DNA of 64,000 bases, taken from assembly GCF_004153685.1 (NCBI RefSeq), contig NZ_SDQD01000002.1, positions 372,001 through 436,000 of the forward strand, given 5' to 3'. The notes under the pieces were generated by a model that did not search any database, was not told where the DNA came from, and saw only the letters and a list, made by a program, of their open reading frames with translations. Both the position numbers and the translations under genes were made by a program. This DNA comes from Pollutimonas harenae. Its GTDB lineage: Bacteria > Pseudomonadota > Gammaproteobacteria > Burkholderiales > Burkholderiaceae_B. Shown piece by piece: positions 9,406-18,831 of this stretch (the stretch's first letter is position 1; each line of letters starts with the position of its first letter).

Positions 9406-12099
9406 CTAGATATTCAAGGCTTTGGAAATGATTTCGGATACGTTGGGCGAAAGCTTGGGTTGTTGCCGGATGTGCTCCAGTGCTTGATGCAGGGCGTCGC
9501 GTTGCGGCTGGCCAAAACGTGCCCAGTTGTCGAATGCGCGCGCCAGGCGAGCTGCAATTTCGGGGTTGGTCTGATCCAGGGCCAGCACTTGATCGGCCCA
9601 GAAAGCATAACCTTCAGGCGTATGTATACCCTGCAAATTGTTCAGGCAAAACTGGAAGATCAGGGCGCGTGCGCGATTTGGGTTGCGCATGGAAAACGCC
9701 GGATGCACCATCAGTGCACGTATTTTTTCAACCGAAGTGGTCGGGGCAACGGCCTGTAACGTAAACCATTTATCTATCACCAAGGCATCTTGCTGCCACT
9801 GTTCGTAGAAGTGATCGAGGGCACGACCGCATTCTGTGGATGTGGAGTAATGGACCAGTGCTGAGAGGCCGCCCATGCGGTCCGTCATATTGCGTGCGTC
9901 GTAATATTGTGCCAGTGCCAGCTGTTCTGCTTGCGGATGTTGCGCAGCCATCAGATAGTTCAGGGCCAGGTTCTTCAGGGTACGTCGACCAGATGACGCA
10001 GGGTCGGGTTGATAAGGCGTGTCGCCATCTGTGTTGGCGTGATAGGTGGCCAGCCATGGCTCGACCAGGGCCTTGCCCAGTTCGACCCGTAAGTATCGGC
10101 TGGCCTGAACCACGCCCAGTGGATCCATGGGTGTGGTTTTTTCCAGCAACTCACGCTGACTGGGCAGGCTCAGCACTCTGGCCTTGTAGGCTGCGGTCAG
10201 GGAGGTGTCGTTCAGCAGGCTGCGCCAGGTGCCGATGAAGTGCGGATCGACTTCAGGCGCCGTATTCCGGGCAAAGGCCTGAACCAGGGCAAGTAGCTGG
10301 TGACTGGCCAGTGTTTGGGCGGCTTCCCAGCGGGCAAAGGGATCGCTGTCGTGTCGCGTCAGCAAGGCCAGGTCGGCATTGCTGCGATCAAACTCGACAA
10401 TGACTGGCGCAGAGAAACGCCTTAGCAGCGACGGAATGGGCTGCTCGGGAATTTGGGTAAAGGTCCAGCTTTGTTCTTCGTGACATAGGTCAAGCACGAT
10501 GGTGTCGGCTGCTTTGCCTTCGTGGGTAATAGGCAAGGCTTGGCCGTCTTGTCCCAGCAGTCCCAGCGCAAAGGGGATATGCAGGGGAGGCTTGGCTTGC
10601 GGTGGTGTACTGAGTTTTTCTATGCCGACGGGGGGATTATGCTGACGTAGCGTCACCGTGCATGTCTGGTCTTCGGCGGCGTACGACAAGCTCACTTGCA
10701 CACGCGGCGTACCTGCCTGCGAGTACCAGCGGCGGAAAATGTCGAAGCTCTTGCCGGGGTTTTGCTTGGCATAGACCGATTCCATGGCGCTGACAAAATC
10801 ATCGCAAGTGACGGCTGCACCATCATGGCGTCTGAAGTATTCAGCCAGACCGGCCTGGAAGCCTGCTTCGCCCAGCAGAGTGTGCTGCATCCGTATGACT
10901 TCGGCGCCTTTCTCGTACACCGTGGCGGTATAGAAATTGCCGATTTCCTGATAGCTTTCGGGGCGTATGGGATGAGCCATAGGGCCGGCGTCTTCGGGGA
11001 ACTGGGCCAGGCGCAGTGTACTGACGTCGTCAATACGCTTGACGGCCCGGGCGCTCTCGGCCTCGGCGCCGTCCAGGCCCTGGGCCAGCATATCAGCCGA
11101 AAACTCCTGGTCGCGGAATACCGTCAGGCCTTCTTTCAGCGACAGCTGGAACCAGTCGCGGCAGGTGACACGGTTGCCTGTCCAGTTGTGGAAGTACTCA
11201 TGACCAATCACGGCCTCAATCGCCCGGTAGGCGGCGTCTGTGGCGGTGTCGGCATCGGCTAGAACATAGGCGGCATTGAATACATTCAGCCCCTTGTTTT
11301 CCATGGCGCCCATATTGAAATCATGTGCAGCCACGATCATGAAGCGATCCAGATCCAGCTCAAGGTTGAAACGGCTTTCGTCCCATTTGACCGAGCGGGT
11401 CAGGCAATCCAGGGCCCACTCCGTCTTGTTGTAGGTGCCAACGTCGCTGTATACCTGCAGCAGGGCGTCGCGGCCGCTGCGTGTCTTGATGGTTTGCTCG
11501 CGGCAGTCGAAACTTCCTGCCACCAGCGCAAACAGATAGCTGGGCTTGGGGTGGGGATCTTCCCAGATGGCTTCGTGTCGGCCATCGGCCAGGTCGCGTT
11601 GCTCAAGCAGGTTGCCGTTGGATAGCAAAAGAGGATATTGCTGTTTGTTGGCCCGTATGCGTACGCGATAGCGGGCCATGACGTCAGGGCGATCGGGAAA
11701 CCAAGTAATGCGCCGGAAGCCTTCAGCTTCGCATTGCGTGAAGAGTTTGCCGCCCGATACATATAAACCCATCAGGCTGGTGTTCTTATCGGGCTGACAC
11801 AGACTGGTGATCTCGAGCGTAAAAGTGCCGGTGTCAGGATGCACGACCAGCGTATCGTCGTTCAGCTGATACTGCTCAGGAGTCAGAGCGCGTCCGTTCA
11901 ATGCAAGCGATTCCAGTTGCAAGTCCTGACCGTTTAACACCAGCGGCTGCAGGCTGGTGGCAGCCTGCTCGAATTGCAGTTGCGCTTGTACCCGGGTTTG
12001 GCCCGGATCCAGATCGAAATCCAGAGTGACCTGAGTTAAGCGATAAGGGTAAGGCTGATAATCGTGACGTGAAATGGTCGGGGCGGTATCTGTGCGCAT
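9406..12099 (-). CDS. pepN: aminopeptidase N (M1 family)
   Basis: An 897-residue zinc aminopeptidase that removes N-terminal residues from peptides in the cytoplasm. It contains the exopeptidase signature GAMENKGLN and the zinc site HEYFHNW with the downstream Glu in [14 protein letters not shown]. The C-terminal helical domain of the E. coli-type PepN follows. The frame is open to 12258, but the start at 12099 ([20 protein letters not shown]) matches the family N-terminus, and the extra 53 residues are unlike any M1 enzyme. It is first in the operon with fbp and the alpha/beta hydrolase. Confidence 0.96.
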   Translation of the reverse strand: MRTDTAPTISRHDYQPYPYRLTQVTLDFDLDPGQTRVQAQLQFEQAATSLQPLVLNGQDLQLESLALNGRALTPEQYQLNDDTLVVHPDTGTFTLEITSLCQPDKNTSLMGLYVSGGKLFTQCEAEGFRRITWFPDRPDVMARYRVRIRANKQQYPLLLSNGNLLEQRDLADGRHEAIWEDPHPKPSYLFALVAGSFDCREQTIKTRSGRDALLQVYSDVGTYNKTEWALDCLTRSVKWDESRFNLELDLDRFMIVAAHDFNMGAMENKGLNVFNAAYVLADADTATDAAYRAIEAVIGHEYFHNWTGNRVTCRDWFQLSLKEGLTVFRDQEFSADMLAQGLDGAEAESARAVKRIDDVSTLRLAQFPEDAGPMAHPIRPESYQEIGNFYTATVYEKGAEVIRMQHTLLGEAGFQAGLAEYFRRHDGAAVTCDDFVSAMESVYAKQNPGKSFDIFRRWYSQAGTPRVQVSLSYAAEDQTCTVTLRQHNPPVGIEKLSTPPQAKPPLHIPFALGLLGQDGQALPITHEGKAADTIVLDLCHEEQSWTFTQIPEQPIPSLLRRFSAPVIVEFDRSNADLALLTRHDSDPFARWEAAQTLASHQLLALVQAFARNTAPEVDPHFIGTWRSLLNDTSLTAAYKARVLSLPSQRELLEKTTPMDPLGVVQASRYLRVELGKALVEPWLATYHANTDGDTPYQPDPASSGRRTLKNLALNYLMAAQHPQAEQLALAQYYDARNMTDRMGGLSALVHYSTSTECGRALDHFYEQWQQDALVIDKWFTLQAVAPTTSVEKIRALMVHPAFSMRNPNRARALIFQFCLNNLQGIHTPEGYAFWADQVLALDQTNPEIAARLARAFDNWARFGQPQRDALHQALEHIRQQPKLSPNVSEIISKALNI

Positions 12100-12271
12100 G
12101 ACGATAGAAAATAAAGAGTGGACGCAGCTATTGTAGTGTTTGCTTCGTGTTGCGGTTTTTACATCAAATATGCAACCTTTGCCTGGGTATTGTGGTCTGA
12201 TAGTAATAGTCTTGTCGACGTAGTCTTTGACTGTGGCAAGATAAAGACTCGCGACCAAATCAGGGGTAAGT

Positions 12272-12916
12272 ATGTGGTACCAAATTTGTCGATACCAGAA
12301 AGAACTATTCCGTTGCCTGGTCTTGGGCAGCGTCTTTTTGCTGGCTGGCTGCGCCTCGACATTATCGGCCCGGGTAACCAGCTTTCAGCAGTGGCCTGGT
12401 AATGCCCAAGGCGAAACCTATCGTATCGTGCGTACTGATCCACAAAAGAATAATCTTGAATTCGAGGCTGTGGCCGATATGGTCCGGGCCAACATCGGCC
12501 CTACAGGCTTGGTCGAGGCGCAGTCAGGCAAAGCCCGTTTCGATCTGCATATTACCTACGATAATCCAGTTACCAAAACCTGGGTGCAGCGTTATAACGA
12601 CCCCTATTTGAATGATGGCTGGATGGGGCCGGCATTTGGCGGTTATTACGGTGGTTTCTCGGGTTGGGGATGGGGCGGCATTTACATGGCGCCGTCGGTG
12701 TCTAATTTCCCGGTTGATATTTATAATAATACTTTGACCATCGTTATTAATGATAATCGGGCCAATAATGCCGAGGTTTATCGATCCAGTGCTGTAAATC
12801 AAAGCTCGAACGATAATTTATTGCAGGTCATGCCTTATCTGGCTCGGGCGGTATTCGACCGTTTCCCCGGCAATAATGGACAGGTGCGCGAAGTGCAGTA
12901 TGAAAGGCAGCGCTAA
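12272..12916 (+). CDS. DUF4136-type lipoprotein
   Basis: A 214-residue exported lipoprotein. A short basic N-terminus precedes VLGSVFLLAGC, a clear lipobox with Cys at about residue 27. The mature part has the DUF4136 layout: an FxxWPG segment, a conserved FEAVADMVRANIGPTGLVEA stretch, a Gly/Tyr/Trp-rich loop (GGYYGGFSGWGWGG), and YNNTLTIVINDN. Its function is unknown in the family; outer-membrane anchoring is likely because Cys is followed by Ala-Ser rather than Asp. AGGGG lies 7-11 nt before the ATG. Confidence 0.82.
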   Translation: MWYQICRYQKELFRCLVLGSVFLLAGCASTLSARVTSFQQWPGNAQGETYRIVRTDPQKNNLEFEAVADMVRANIGPTGLVEAQSGKARFDLHITYDNPVTKTWVQRYNDPYLNDGWMGPAFGGYYGGFSGWGWGGIYMAPSVSNFPVDIYNNTLTIVINDNRANNAEVYRSSAVNQSSNDNLLQVMPYLARAVFDRFPGNNGQVREVQYERQR

Positions 12917-12954
12917 TAAGTTGTTTGCCGGATTTGAACCCGGCCAGCAGCTTG

Positions 12955-13311
12955 TTAGGTAATCAGGAAGTCGTTACGGCTTTTACCTTCGGCTTCGGCA
13001 GTGGTAATCCAGCGTGGCGCTTTGCCGCGACCTGTCCAGGTTTCGTTGGTTTCAGGATGACGAAACTTGATCGGTACAGTGCGTTTTGCTGCTGGGGCGG
13101 TTGCGGTTTTTTTGCTGCGCGTGCTGCCAGTTTTTTTGTTGTATGCGGCGGCAATGTCATCGGGCGTGATATCGTATTCACGCATGGACCGGATAATAGA
13201 AATGACGACAGGGCCGCGCTGCTTGGCTTGTAGCGCCTGAGCCTGTTTTTGCAGCTTTTGAATTTCTTTTTCGATTTTTTGTTTAAGGACAGAGTACGTT
13301 TCACGTGTCAT
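12955..13311 (-). CDS. H-NS family nucleoid-associated protein
   Basis: A 118-residue small H-NS-like protein. The N-terminal half (residues ~5-55) is a Lys/Gln/Glu-rich helix suited to coiled-coil dimerisation. A Lys/Ala-rich linker follows, and the C-terminal DNA-binding motif is ETWTGRGKAPRWI, close to the family consensus TWSGRGRTPRW. It binds AT-rich DNA and silences it. The start at 13311 (MTRETYSVLKQK) is chosen for its AGGAAT site ~6 nt upstream; the frame extends 20 codons further without support. It lies convergent to the lipoprotein gene. Confidence 0.9.
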   Translation of the reverse strand: MTRETYSVLKQKIEKEIQKLQKQAQALQAKQRGPVVISIIRSMREYDITPDDIAAAYNKKTGSTRSKKTATAPAAKRTVPIKFRHPETNETWTGRGKAPRWITTAEAEGKSRNDFLIT

Positions 13312-13457
13312 TAAGTATTCCTGTTTGCGGAGGTTTGTGCTTGTCGTTTCTGGTGCCGAATGATTAATCAAATAGAGTGCTGGTTAGTATTATAGTGATT
13401 AAGGGTTCGTATTATGCCGGAAAATAGCTCAATAACCCATCGGTAACTTTGGCTCAT

Positions 13458-14276
13458 ATGAATAAACTTAAAAATATTATCAAGGCGGCAGCCATTCAAA
13501 TGGTATCGTCTACTAGCGTCGACGATAATCTGCGCCAGGCTGCCGAGCTTATCGCCCAAGCTGCGCAGGCAGGTGCCACGATAGTTGCGCTACCCGAGTA
13601 TTTTTGCGTAATGGGGCGCACAGACACCGACAAGTTGCTCGTTCAGGAAGCGCTGGGGCAGGGTGCCATTCAGTCGTTTCTGGCAGATCAGGCGCGTCAG
13701 CACGGAATATGGCTGGTGGGTGGCACCTTACCGCTCAATACCGACGACCCGCAACGCATATTCAATGCCAGTCTAGTGTATGACCCTGCCGGAAATCAGG
13801 TGGCACGCTACGATAAGGTCCATCTGTTCGGGTTTACGAAAGGGCAGGAATCCTACGATGAATCTGTGGTCATTCGGCCTGGCCGGAATGCACCTCAAAC
13901 CTTCGATACCCCCTGGGGCCGTGTGGGGCTTTCCATTTGCTACGACCTCAGGTTTCCGGAGTTTTTCCGGGCGATGGGGCCAGTCGACTTGATTGTGATA
14001 CCTTCTGCCTTTACCTATACAACCGGGTCAGCCCACTGGGAAATATTGCTACGCGCCCGCGCTATCGAAAACCAGTGCTATGTGCTTGCACCCGCCCAAG
14101 GCGGTAAACACGAAAATGGCCGGCGCACATGGGGGCATTCTGTTCTAATTGATCCATGGGGCGAAATACTTGCCCAGGTCGATCACGAGCCGGGTATTGC
14201 CGTGGGCACGCTGAGCCTTGAAAGAATTGCCGATGTGCGGGCGTCTTTGCCCGCCCTCAAACATCGTACGATGTAA
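13458..14276 (+). CDS. carbon-nitrogen hydrolase (deaminated-glutathione amidase-like)
   Basis: A 272-residue nitrilase-superfamily amidase. The catalytic triad is visible: Glu in [10 protein letters not shown], Lys in YDKVHLFGF, and Cys in [14 protein letters not shown]. It is closest to the Nit1/YbeM-type branch that hydrolyses deaminated glutathione, a metabolite-repair step; that substrate is inferred from the branch. The start is ATG 13458; a TTG three codons upstream is possible and neither has a strong ribosome site. It is followed by tldD after 25 nt, an arrangement I recall as common in this bacterial group. Confidence 0.85.
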   Translation: MNKLKNIIKAAAIQMVSSTSVDDNLRQAAELIAQAAQAGATIVALPEYFCVMGRTDTDKLLVQEALGQGAIQSFLADQARQHGIWLVGGTLPLNTDDPQRIFNASLVYDPAGNQVARYDKVHLFGFTKGQESYDESVVIRPGRNAPQTFDTPWGRVGLSICYDLRFPEFFRAMGPVDLIVIPSAFTYTTGSAHWEILLRARAIENQCYVLAPAQGGKHENGRRTWGHSVLIDPWGEILAQVDHEPGIAVGTLSLERIADVRASLPALKHRTM

Positions 14277-14301
14277 ACACAGTAATGGACTTGCCATATT
14301 T

Positions 14302-15759
14302 ATGAAACCTGCGGATTCCGCTATTAATGCCCTGGCCACAGCCAAGTCGGTTTTGCTCGACCCTTGGGGATTGGACGAAGCCGACATGGCGCGCGCCCTG
14401 GGCGAAATTTTTACCCACAAGGTCGACTATGCCGACCTATATTTTCAATATACGCGTAGCGAAGGCTGGAGCCTCGAAGAAGGTATCGTCAAGACCGGCA
14501 GCTTTTCGATAGAGCAGGGTGTGGGCGTACGCGCCATCACCGGAGAAAAAACGGCTTTCGCCTATTCTGATACCTTGTCTGCTGACGCTTTGCTTTCTTC
14601 CGCACGGGCTGTGCGCAGCATTGCGCGCCGGGGCGCTGGACGCCAGAAGGTGATCAGCGGTCATCCGCCGTTGTCACACAACTTGTATCCGGCCATAGAT
14701 CCGGTCAACACCTTGAGCGCGCCCGAAAAGGTGGCCTTGCTCGAAAGACTCGAGGCTATGGCCCGCGCGTCTGATCCGCGCATCATTCAGGTCATGGCGG
14801 GCCTGGGTGCCGAATACGATGTTGTGCTGGTGGCTGGCAGCGACGGCCGTCTGGCGGCAGACGTTCGTCCGCTGGTGCGTCTGTCCCTGACAGTCATCGC
14901 CGAGCGCGATGGCCGCCGGGAAATGGGGCACGGCGGCGGTGGCGGCCGTACTGGCCTGGCCTACTTCACCGACGATGTCCTGCGCAGCTATGTACAACGT
15001 GCCACACACGAGGCACTGACCAATCTCGATGCCAAACCTGCTCCGGCCGGCCAAATGACGGTGGTGTTGGGTTCAGGCTGGCCGGGTATTTTGTTGCACG
15101 AAGCCGTGGGCCATGGTCTCGAAGGCGACTTCAACCGCAAGGGCTCCAGCGTGTTTTCCGGCCGTATCGGCGAACGTGTTGCATCCAAGGGCGTTACCGT
15201 GGTCGATGATGGCACCATTGCCGACCGCCGTGGCTCGCTCAATATCGACGACGAAGGCAACGCGACGCAGCATAATGTCCTGATCGAAGATGGCATATTG
15301 AAAGGCTATATGCAAGACTCCATGAATGCGCGCCTGATGAAAATGCCCGTGACGGGCAACGGGCGGCGTGAGTCATACGCCCATTTACCTATGCCGCGCA
15401 TGACCAATACCTATATGCTGGCCGGGCAGACGCCTCCGGAAGAAATCATCGCGTCGGTCAAAAAGGGCTTGTATGCGGTGAACTTTGGCGGCGGTCAAGT
15501 TGATATCACCAGCGGCAAGTTTGTATTTTCCACTTCTGAAGCCTACTTGATCGAAAACGGCAAGGTGACTTGCCCCGTCAAAGGGGCCACACTTATTGGC
15601 AATGGCCCGGAAGCCATGAATCAGGTCGGCTTCATTGGTAATGATTTGCAACTGGATTCCGGCGTAGGCACTTGCGGCAAAGAAGGGCAAAGTGTTCCGG
15701 TGGGCGTTGGTATGCCTACCGTGCGCATGGATGGTCTGACAGTAGGCGGAACCGCCTGA
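14302..15759 (+). CDS. tldD: metalloprotease TldD
   Basis: A 485-residue subunit of the TldD/TldE(PmbA) zinc metalloprotease, which degrades unfolded peptides and processes some modified peptides. The active-site HExxxH is [12 protein letters not shown] near residue 265, followed by [17 protein letters not shown] and [19 protein letters not shown]. The end [18 protein letters not shown] is family-typical. ATG 14302 ([12 protein letters not shown]) is chosen; the frame is open to 14218 inside the upstream gene. The partner tldE/pmbA is not in the window. Confidence 0.95.
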   Translation: MKPADSAINALATAKSVLLDPWGLDEADMARALGEIFTHKVDYADLYFQYTRSEGWSLEEGIVKTGSFSIEQGVGVRAITGEKTAFAYSDTLSADALLSSARAVRSIARRGAGRQKVISGHPPLSHNLYPAIDPVNTLSAPEKVALLERLEAMARASDPRIIQVMAGLGAEYDVVLVAGSDGRLAADVRPLVRLSLTVIAERDGRREMGHGGGGGRTGLAYFTDDVLRSYVQRATHEALTNLDAKPAPAGQMTVVLGSGWPGILLHEAVGHGLEGDFNRKGSSVFSGRIGERVASKGVTVVDDGTIADRRGSLNIDDEGNATQHNVLIEDGILKGYMQDSMNARLMKMPVTGNGRRESYAHLPMPRMTNTYMLAGQTPPEEIIASVKKGLYAVNFGGGQVDITSGKFVFSTSEAYLIENGKVTCPVKGATLIGNGPEAMNQVGFIGNDLQLDSGVGTCGKEGQSVPVGVGMPTVRMDGLTVGGTA

Positions 15760-15791
15760 TCTCTACTGCCTGAAAGCAGCTGCAAGATACT

Positions 15792-15831
15792 AAAAAGGGC
15801 GGGATGATAGCCATATCATCCCGCCCTTTTT
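15792..15831. terminator. bidirectional intrinsic terminator after tldD
   Basis: A perfect 17-bp stem (positions 15792-15808 and 15815-15831) with core GGGCGGGATGAT, loop AGCCAT, A-tract on the left and T-tract on the right. It insulates tldD from the ectR promoter 15 nt further on. Confidence 0.9.
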
Positions 15832-15845
15832 GCTTCCATCCGTGG

Positions 15846-15877
15846 TTGACACAAATCATTAGCGAGCTTATGATTTG
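15846..15877 (+). promoter_or_regulatory. ectR promoter with palindromic operator
   Basis: A near-consensus sigma-70 promoter: TTGACA at 15846-15851, 17-nt spacer, TATGAT at 15869-15874. The spacer and -10 are covered by an inverted repeat: CAAATCAT at 15852-15859 and ATGATTTG at 15870-15877, with inner arms AGC (15861-15863) and GCT (15866-15868). So 11 of 13 half-site positions are symmetric. The placement predicts steric repression, most simply by EctR itself, as described for EctR/CosR regulators of ectoine genes elsewhere. Confidence 0.75.
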
Positions 15878-15911
15878 AGTAGAAATTAATTGGATTGAAC
15901 TCTTTTTGATT

Positions 15912-16454
15912 ATGCCTAATACTTCGACTTCCGCTCAGCAGTACGACCTGCGCATTTTGCGTGCGTTGCGGCGCATCACGCGGTCGGTTGCGCTGCATTC
16001 ACGACAGTTGGCGGCTTATAGCCATATCACTGCGCCTCAGCTCATTTGTCTGCGCGCAGTCATCGAGCATGGGCCGCTTACGGCGACTGCCATCAGTCGT
16101 GAAATCCACCTTAGCGCCAGTACGGTGGTGGGCATTCTCGACCGCCTCGAAGACAAAGGCTTGATCAACCGTGAACGGGGTCGCGAAGACCGTCGCATTG
16201 TTTTTGTGACGGCTACGCAAGCCGGCGTCAAGCTTGCTCACGATACCCCGTCCCCCTTGCAACAGAAACTGGCTGATGCCCTGAATGCCTTGCCCGAGCA
16301 AGAGCAGGCTTCCATCACCACGTCGCTCGAACGCGTCGTTGATCTAATGGAATCCGACGGTGTTACGCCACAGGAAGCGCCCGGCGAGCTTGCTTCGCCC
16401 ATTCTTGATGTGCCTGTCGGAGGCGCGCTTCCCGAATCGGGACTGGTCGTGTGA
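15912..16454 (+). CDS. ectR: MarR-family regulator of ectoine synthesis
   Basis: A 180-residue winged-helix regulator. The HTH region runs from about residue 40 to 105: ITAPQLICLRAVIEHGPLTATAISREI, ASTVVGILDRLEDKGLI, then the wing NRERGREDRRIVFVT. An acidic C-terminal tail of ~40 residues is longer than in most MarR proteins. It is the first gene of the ectoine operon and its stop overlaps the ectA start (GTGA). The name ectR rests on family plus position. ATG 15912 is preferred over the in-frame TTG two codons earlier. Autoregulation is inferred from the promoter palindrome. Confidence 0.85.
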   Translation: MPNTSTSAQQYDLRILRALRRITRSVALHSRQLAAYSHITAPQLICLRAVIEHGPLTATAISREIHLSASTVVGILDRLEDKGLINRERGREDRRIVFVTATQAGVKLAHDTPSPLQQKLADALNALPEQEQASITTSLERVVDLMESDGVTPQEAPGELASPILDVPVGGALPESGLVV

Positions 16455-17020
16455 CAGATTGCGAAACTATCAACTCCTCCACCAAATCTTCAGAAAACAC
16501 CGGCGATAACCGCCCCAGTCATCACCGCAGTTGGATGCGGATGCCGCAAATCAGCGACGCGGCAGGCATCCATCGCCTCATCTCCGAGTGCCCGCCACTC
16601 GACCTCAATTCTGTTTATACCTACCTGCTTCTGAGCGAGCACTTTGGTGCCTCTTGTGTACTGGCCGGTGCCGACGATACTTTGCATGGCTTTGTGTCCG
16701 GCTATGTGCCGCCCGAGCGACCCAATACGCTTTTTGTCTGGCAGGTAGCAGTGCATGAGCAAGGCCGTGGGCAAAGCCTGGGACGGCGCATGATGCAACA
16801 TCTGCTGCAGCGCCCCGGCCTGGCTCATATTCAATACATAGAGACTACTGTAGGCCCTGACAACCGCGCTTCGCGCGCCATGTTTGCCAGTCTGGCCCAA
16901 AAATTGCTTGCACCTATTGATGAGCAGCCGCTATTCACGCGGGATATGTTCGGTGTGCATGCCCACGAAGATGAGCCTTTGCTGCGCATAGGCCCGTTTG
17001 CTATCGCATCGCTGCCTTAG
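16451..17020 (+). CDS. ectA: L-2,4-diaminobutyrate N-acetyltransferase
   Basis: A 189-residue GNAT acetyltransferase that acetylates diaminobutyrate to N-gamma-acetyl-DABA, the second step of ectoine synthesis. It shows the EctA-typical CPPLDLNSVYTYLLLSEHF, VSGYVPPERPNTLFVWQVAV, and the acetyl-CoA loop QGRGQSLGRRMM. The start is probably GTG 16451, overlapping the ectR stop by 4 nt; the internal ATGs 16535 or 16541 would give ~160 residues, nearer the core length, so the start is uncertain. It is followed by a 90-nt gap before ectB. Confidence 0.93.
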   Translation: MTDCETINSSTKSSENTGDNRPSHHRSWMRMPQISDAAGIHRLISECPPLDLNSVYTYLLLSEHFGASCVLAGADDTLHGFVSGYVPPERPNTLFVWQVAVHEQGRGQSLGRRMMQHLLQRPGLAHIQYIETTVGPDNRASRAMFASLAQKLLAPIDEQPLFTRDMFGVHAHEDEPLLRIGPFAIASLP

Positions 17021-17041
17021 GCTGCGAATTCGTTTCACAGT

Positions 17042-17092
17042 TGAGGCGCCCGAAAGGTCTGCGCTCAGCTCGGTTTTTTCGCCGGCGCCTCA
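17042..17092 (+). repeat. inverted repeat in the ectA-ectB gap
   Basis: TGAGGCGCC at 17042-17050 pairs perfectly with GGCGCCTCA at 17084-17092 across a 33-nt loop that contains a T-run (GGTTTTTTC). The right arm ends 5 nt before the AGGAG of ectB. It is too open for a classical terminator; it could be a processing or translation-control element within the operon. Confidence 0.45.
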
Positions 17093-17110
17093 CACATAGG
17101 AGAACAAAAC

Positions 17111-18421
17111 ATGATGGACTTAAAAATATTTGACCGGATGGAGTCGGAAGTACGGGGCTATGTCCGGTCGTTCCCAGTCATATTCAAACAAGCTCGCGGT
17201 TCCGTGCTGATAGATGAAAACAACAGAGAGTACGTGGACTTTTTCAGCGGAGCGGGGACCCTTAATTACGGCCATAACAATCCCATCCTGAAGCAGAAAC
17301 TGATCGAGTATCTGGATACGGACGGACTGGTGCACGGCCTGGATATGGCAACGAGCGCCAAGAAATATTTCCTGGAAACGGTTGAGCAGGTGCTGTTCAA
17401 GCCACGGAACTGGAAATACACCCTGCAGTTTACCGGCCCTACCGGTACGAATGCTGTCGAGGCTGCGTTGAAGCTTGCACGACAGATAAAGGGCCGTCAG
17501 AACGTCGTTTCGTTCACGCATGGTTTTCATGGTGTCAGCGGTGGTTCTTTGGCGGTCACTGCCAATTCGAAATTCCGACAAGCTGCCGGTGTGGCACTCA
17601 GCAATACTTCGTTTATGCCATTCGATGGCTATATGGGCCCAGACGTAAACACGATTGCTTATTTTGAGCGCCTATTGAACGATAACAGTAGCGGGTTGGA
17701 TCATCCCGCTGCCGTTATCGTTGAAACCGTGCAAGGTGAAGGTGGTGTCAATGTGGCGTCCAAGCGCTGGCTGAAAGAGCTGCAAAGAGTCTGCCGTCAG
17801 CACGATATGTTGCTGATCGTGGACGATATACAGGTAGGTTGTGGCCGTACCGGAAACTTCTTCAGTTTTGAGTCCGCTGGTATAGAACCCGACATCATCA
17901 CCTTGTCCAAATCCTTGTCTGGCTTTGGTCTGCCCATGTCGCTAGTGCTGATGAAGCCCGAATGCGATATCTGGAAGCCCGGTGCCCATAGCGGCACTTT
18001 CCGGGGTAACAATATGGCGTTTGTCACGGCTGCCCAGGTTCTGGACAGCTACTGGCGCGATGACCGATTTGCCGAGGACACCCTGCGCAAAGAGCGTATG
18101 GTACGCGACTGGCTCGAGAACCTGGTTCATAGCTATCCGGGAGCAGGTCTGAGTGTGCGCGGACGCGGACTGATCCAGGGCCTGGTCACGCCGAATGATG
18201 ATGACATGGCCAATCAGATTGCCAAGAAGGCTTTCGAGCATGGGCTGGTGATCGAAACTTCGGGTGCCAATGATGAGGTGCTGAAACTGTTGCCGGCACT
18301 GACCATCGAAGATGATTTGCTGATGCGTGGCCTTCAGGTGATCGAGCGCAGCTTGGCAGAAGTTTTATCAGAGAAGGGCGTCAGTGCCCGTGTATTGAAA
18401 TTTGGAGGTAAAGCAGGATGA
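17111..18421 (+). CDS. ectB: diaminobutyrate--2-oxoglutarate aminotransferase
   Basis: A 436-residue class-III PLP aminotransferase that makes L-2,4-diaminobutyrate from aspartate semialdehyde, the first ectoine step. It has FFSGAGTLNYGHNNP, FTGPTGTNAVEAALKLAR, the cofactor-contacting LLIVDDIQVGCGRTG and the Schiff-base lysine in TLSKSLSGFGLPMS. Length is as expected. AGGAG lies 9-14 nt upstream of two adjacent ATGs; the first was taken. Its stop overlaps ectC by 4 nt (ATGA). Confidence 0.96.
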   Translation: MMDLKIFDRMESEVRGYVRSFPVIFKQARGSVLIDENNREYVDFFSGAGTLNYGHNNPILKQKLIEYLDTDGLVHGLDMATSAKKYFLETVEQVLFKPRNWKYTLQFTGPTGTNAVEAALKLARQIKGRQNVVSFTHGFHGVSGGSLAVTANSKFRQAAGVALSNTSFMPFDGYMGPDVNTIAYFERLLNDNSSGLDHPAAVIVETVQGEGGVNVASKRWLKELQRVCRQHDMLLIVDDIQVGCGRTGNFFSFESAGIEPDIITLSKSLSGFGLPMSLVLMKPECDIWKPGAHSGTFRGNNMAFVTAAQVLDSYWRDDRFAEDTLRKERMVRDWLENLVHSYPGAGLSVRGRGLIQGLVTPNDDDMANQIAKKAFEHGLVIETSGANDEVLKLLPALTIEDDLLMRGLQVIERSLAEVLSEKGVSARVLKFGGKAG

Positions 18422-18813
18422 TCGTCAGGAATGTAAAGGATGTGATCGGTACCGAGAACGAGGTAAAAACCGAGACTTGGCTGAGCCGTCGTGTATTGCT
18501 GCAAAAAGACGGCATGGGGTTTTCCTTTCACGAGACCGTGATTTTTCCTGGTACGGAAACGCATATTCATTACCAGAACCACCTCGAAGCCGTATGGTGC
18601 ATCGAAGGTGATGGCGAAATCGAAACAATCGCCGATGGCAAGAAATATGCCTTGGGTCCAGGTGTGGTTTATGCCTTGGACGAACATGATGAACATTGGC
18701 TGCGCGGCGGCAAAGAGCCGCTGCGAGTAATCTGCGTATTCAATCCGCCGTTGACCGGCTTCGAGGTGCATGACGATAAAGGAGTGTATCCGCTGGTTAC
18801 CGATGCGGCTTGA
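18418..18813 (+). CDS. ectC: L-ectoine synthase
   Basis: A 131-residue cupin that closes N-gamma-acetyl-DABA to ectoine with release of water. The cupin motif is GTETHIHYQNHLEAVWCIEGDGE, followed by LGPGVVYALDEHDEHWLRGG, containing the Glu, Tyr and His metal ligands known for the family. The start overlaps the ectB stop, with GGAGG 11-15 nt upstream. ectD follows after 18 nt. Confidence 0.96.
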   Translation: MIVRNVKDVIGTENEVKTETWLSRRVLLQKDGMGFSFHETVIFPGTETHIHYQNHLEAVWCIEGDGEIETIADGKKYALGPGVVYALDEHDEHWLRGGKEPLRVICVFNPPLTGFEVHDDKGVYPLVTDAA

Positions 18814-18831
18814 GTTGCAAAGGAGTAAAAG

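Noticed and set aside
12100-12258. Possible 53-residue N-terminal extension of PepN
   Set aside because: The extension does not resemble a signal peptide or M1 sequence; [20 protein letters not shown] is the expected start.
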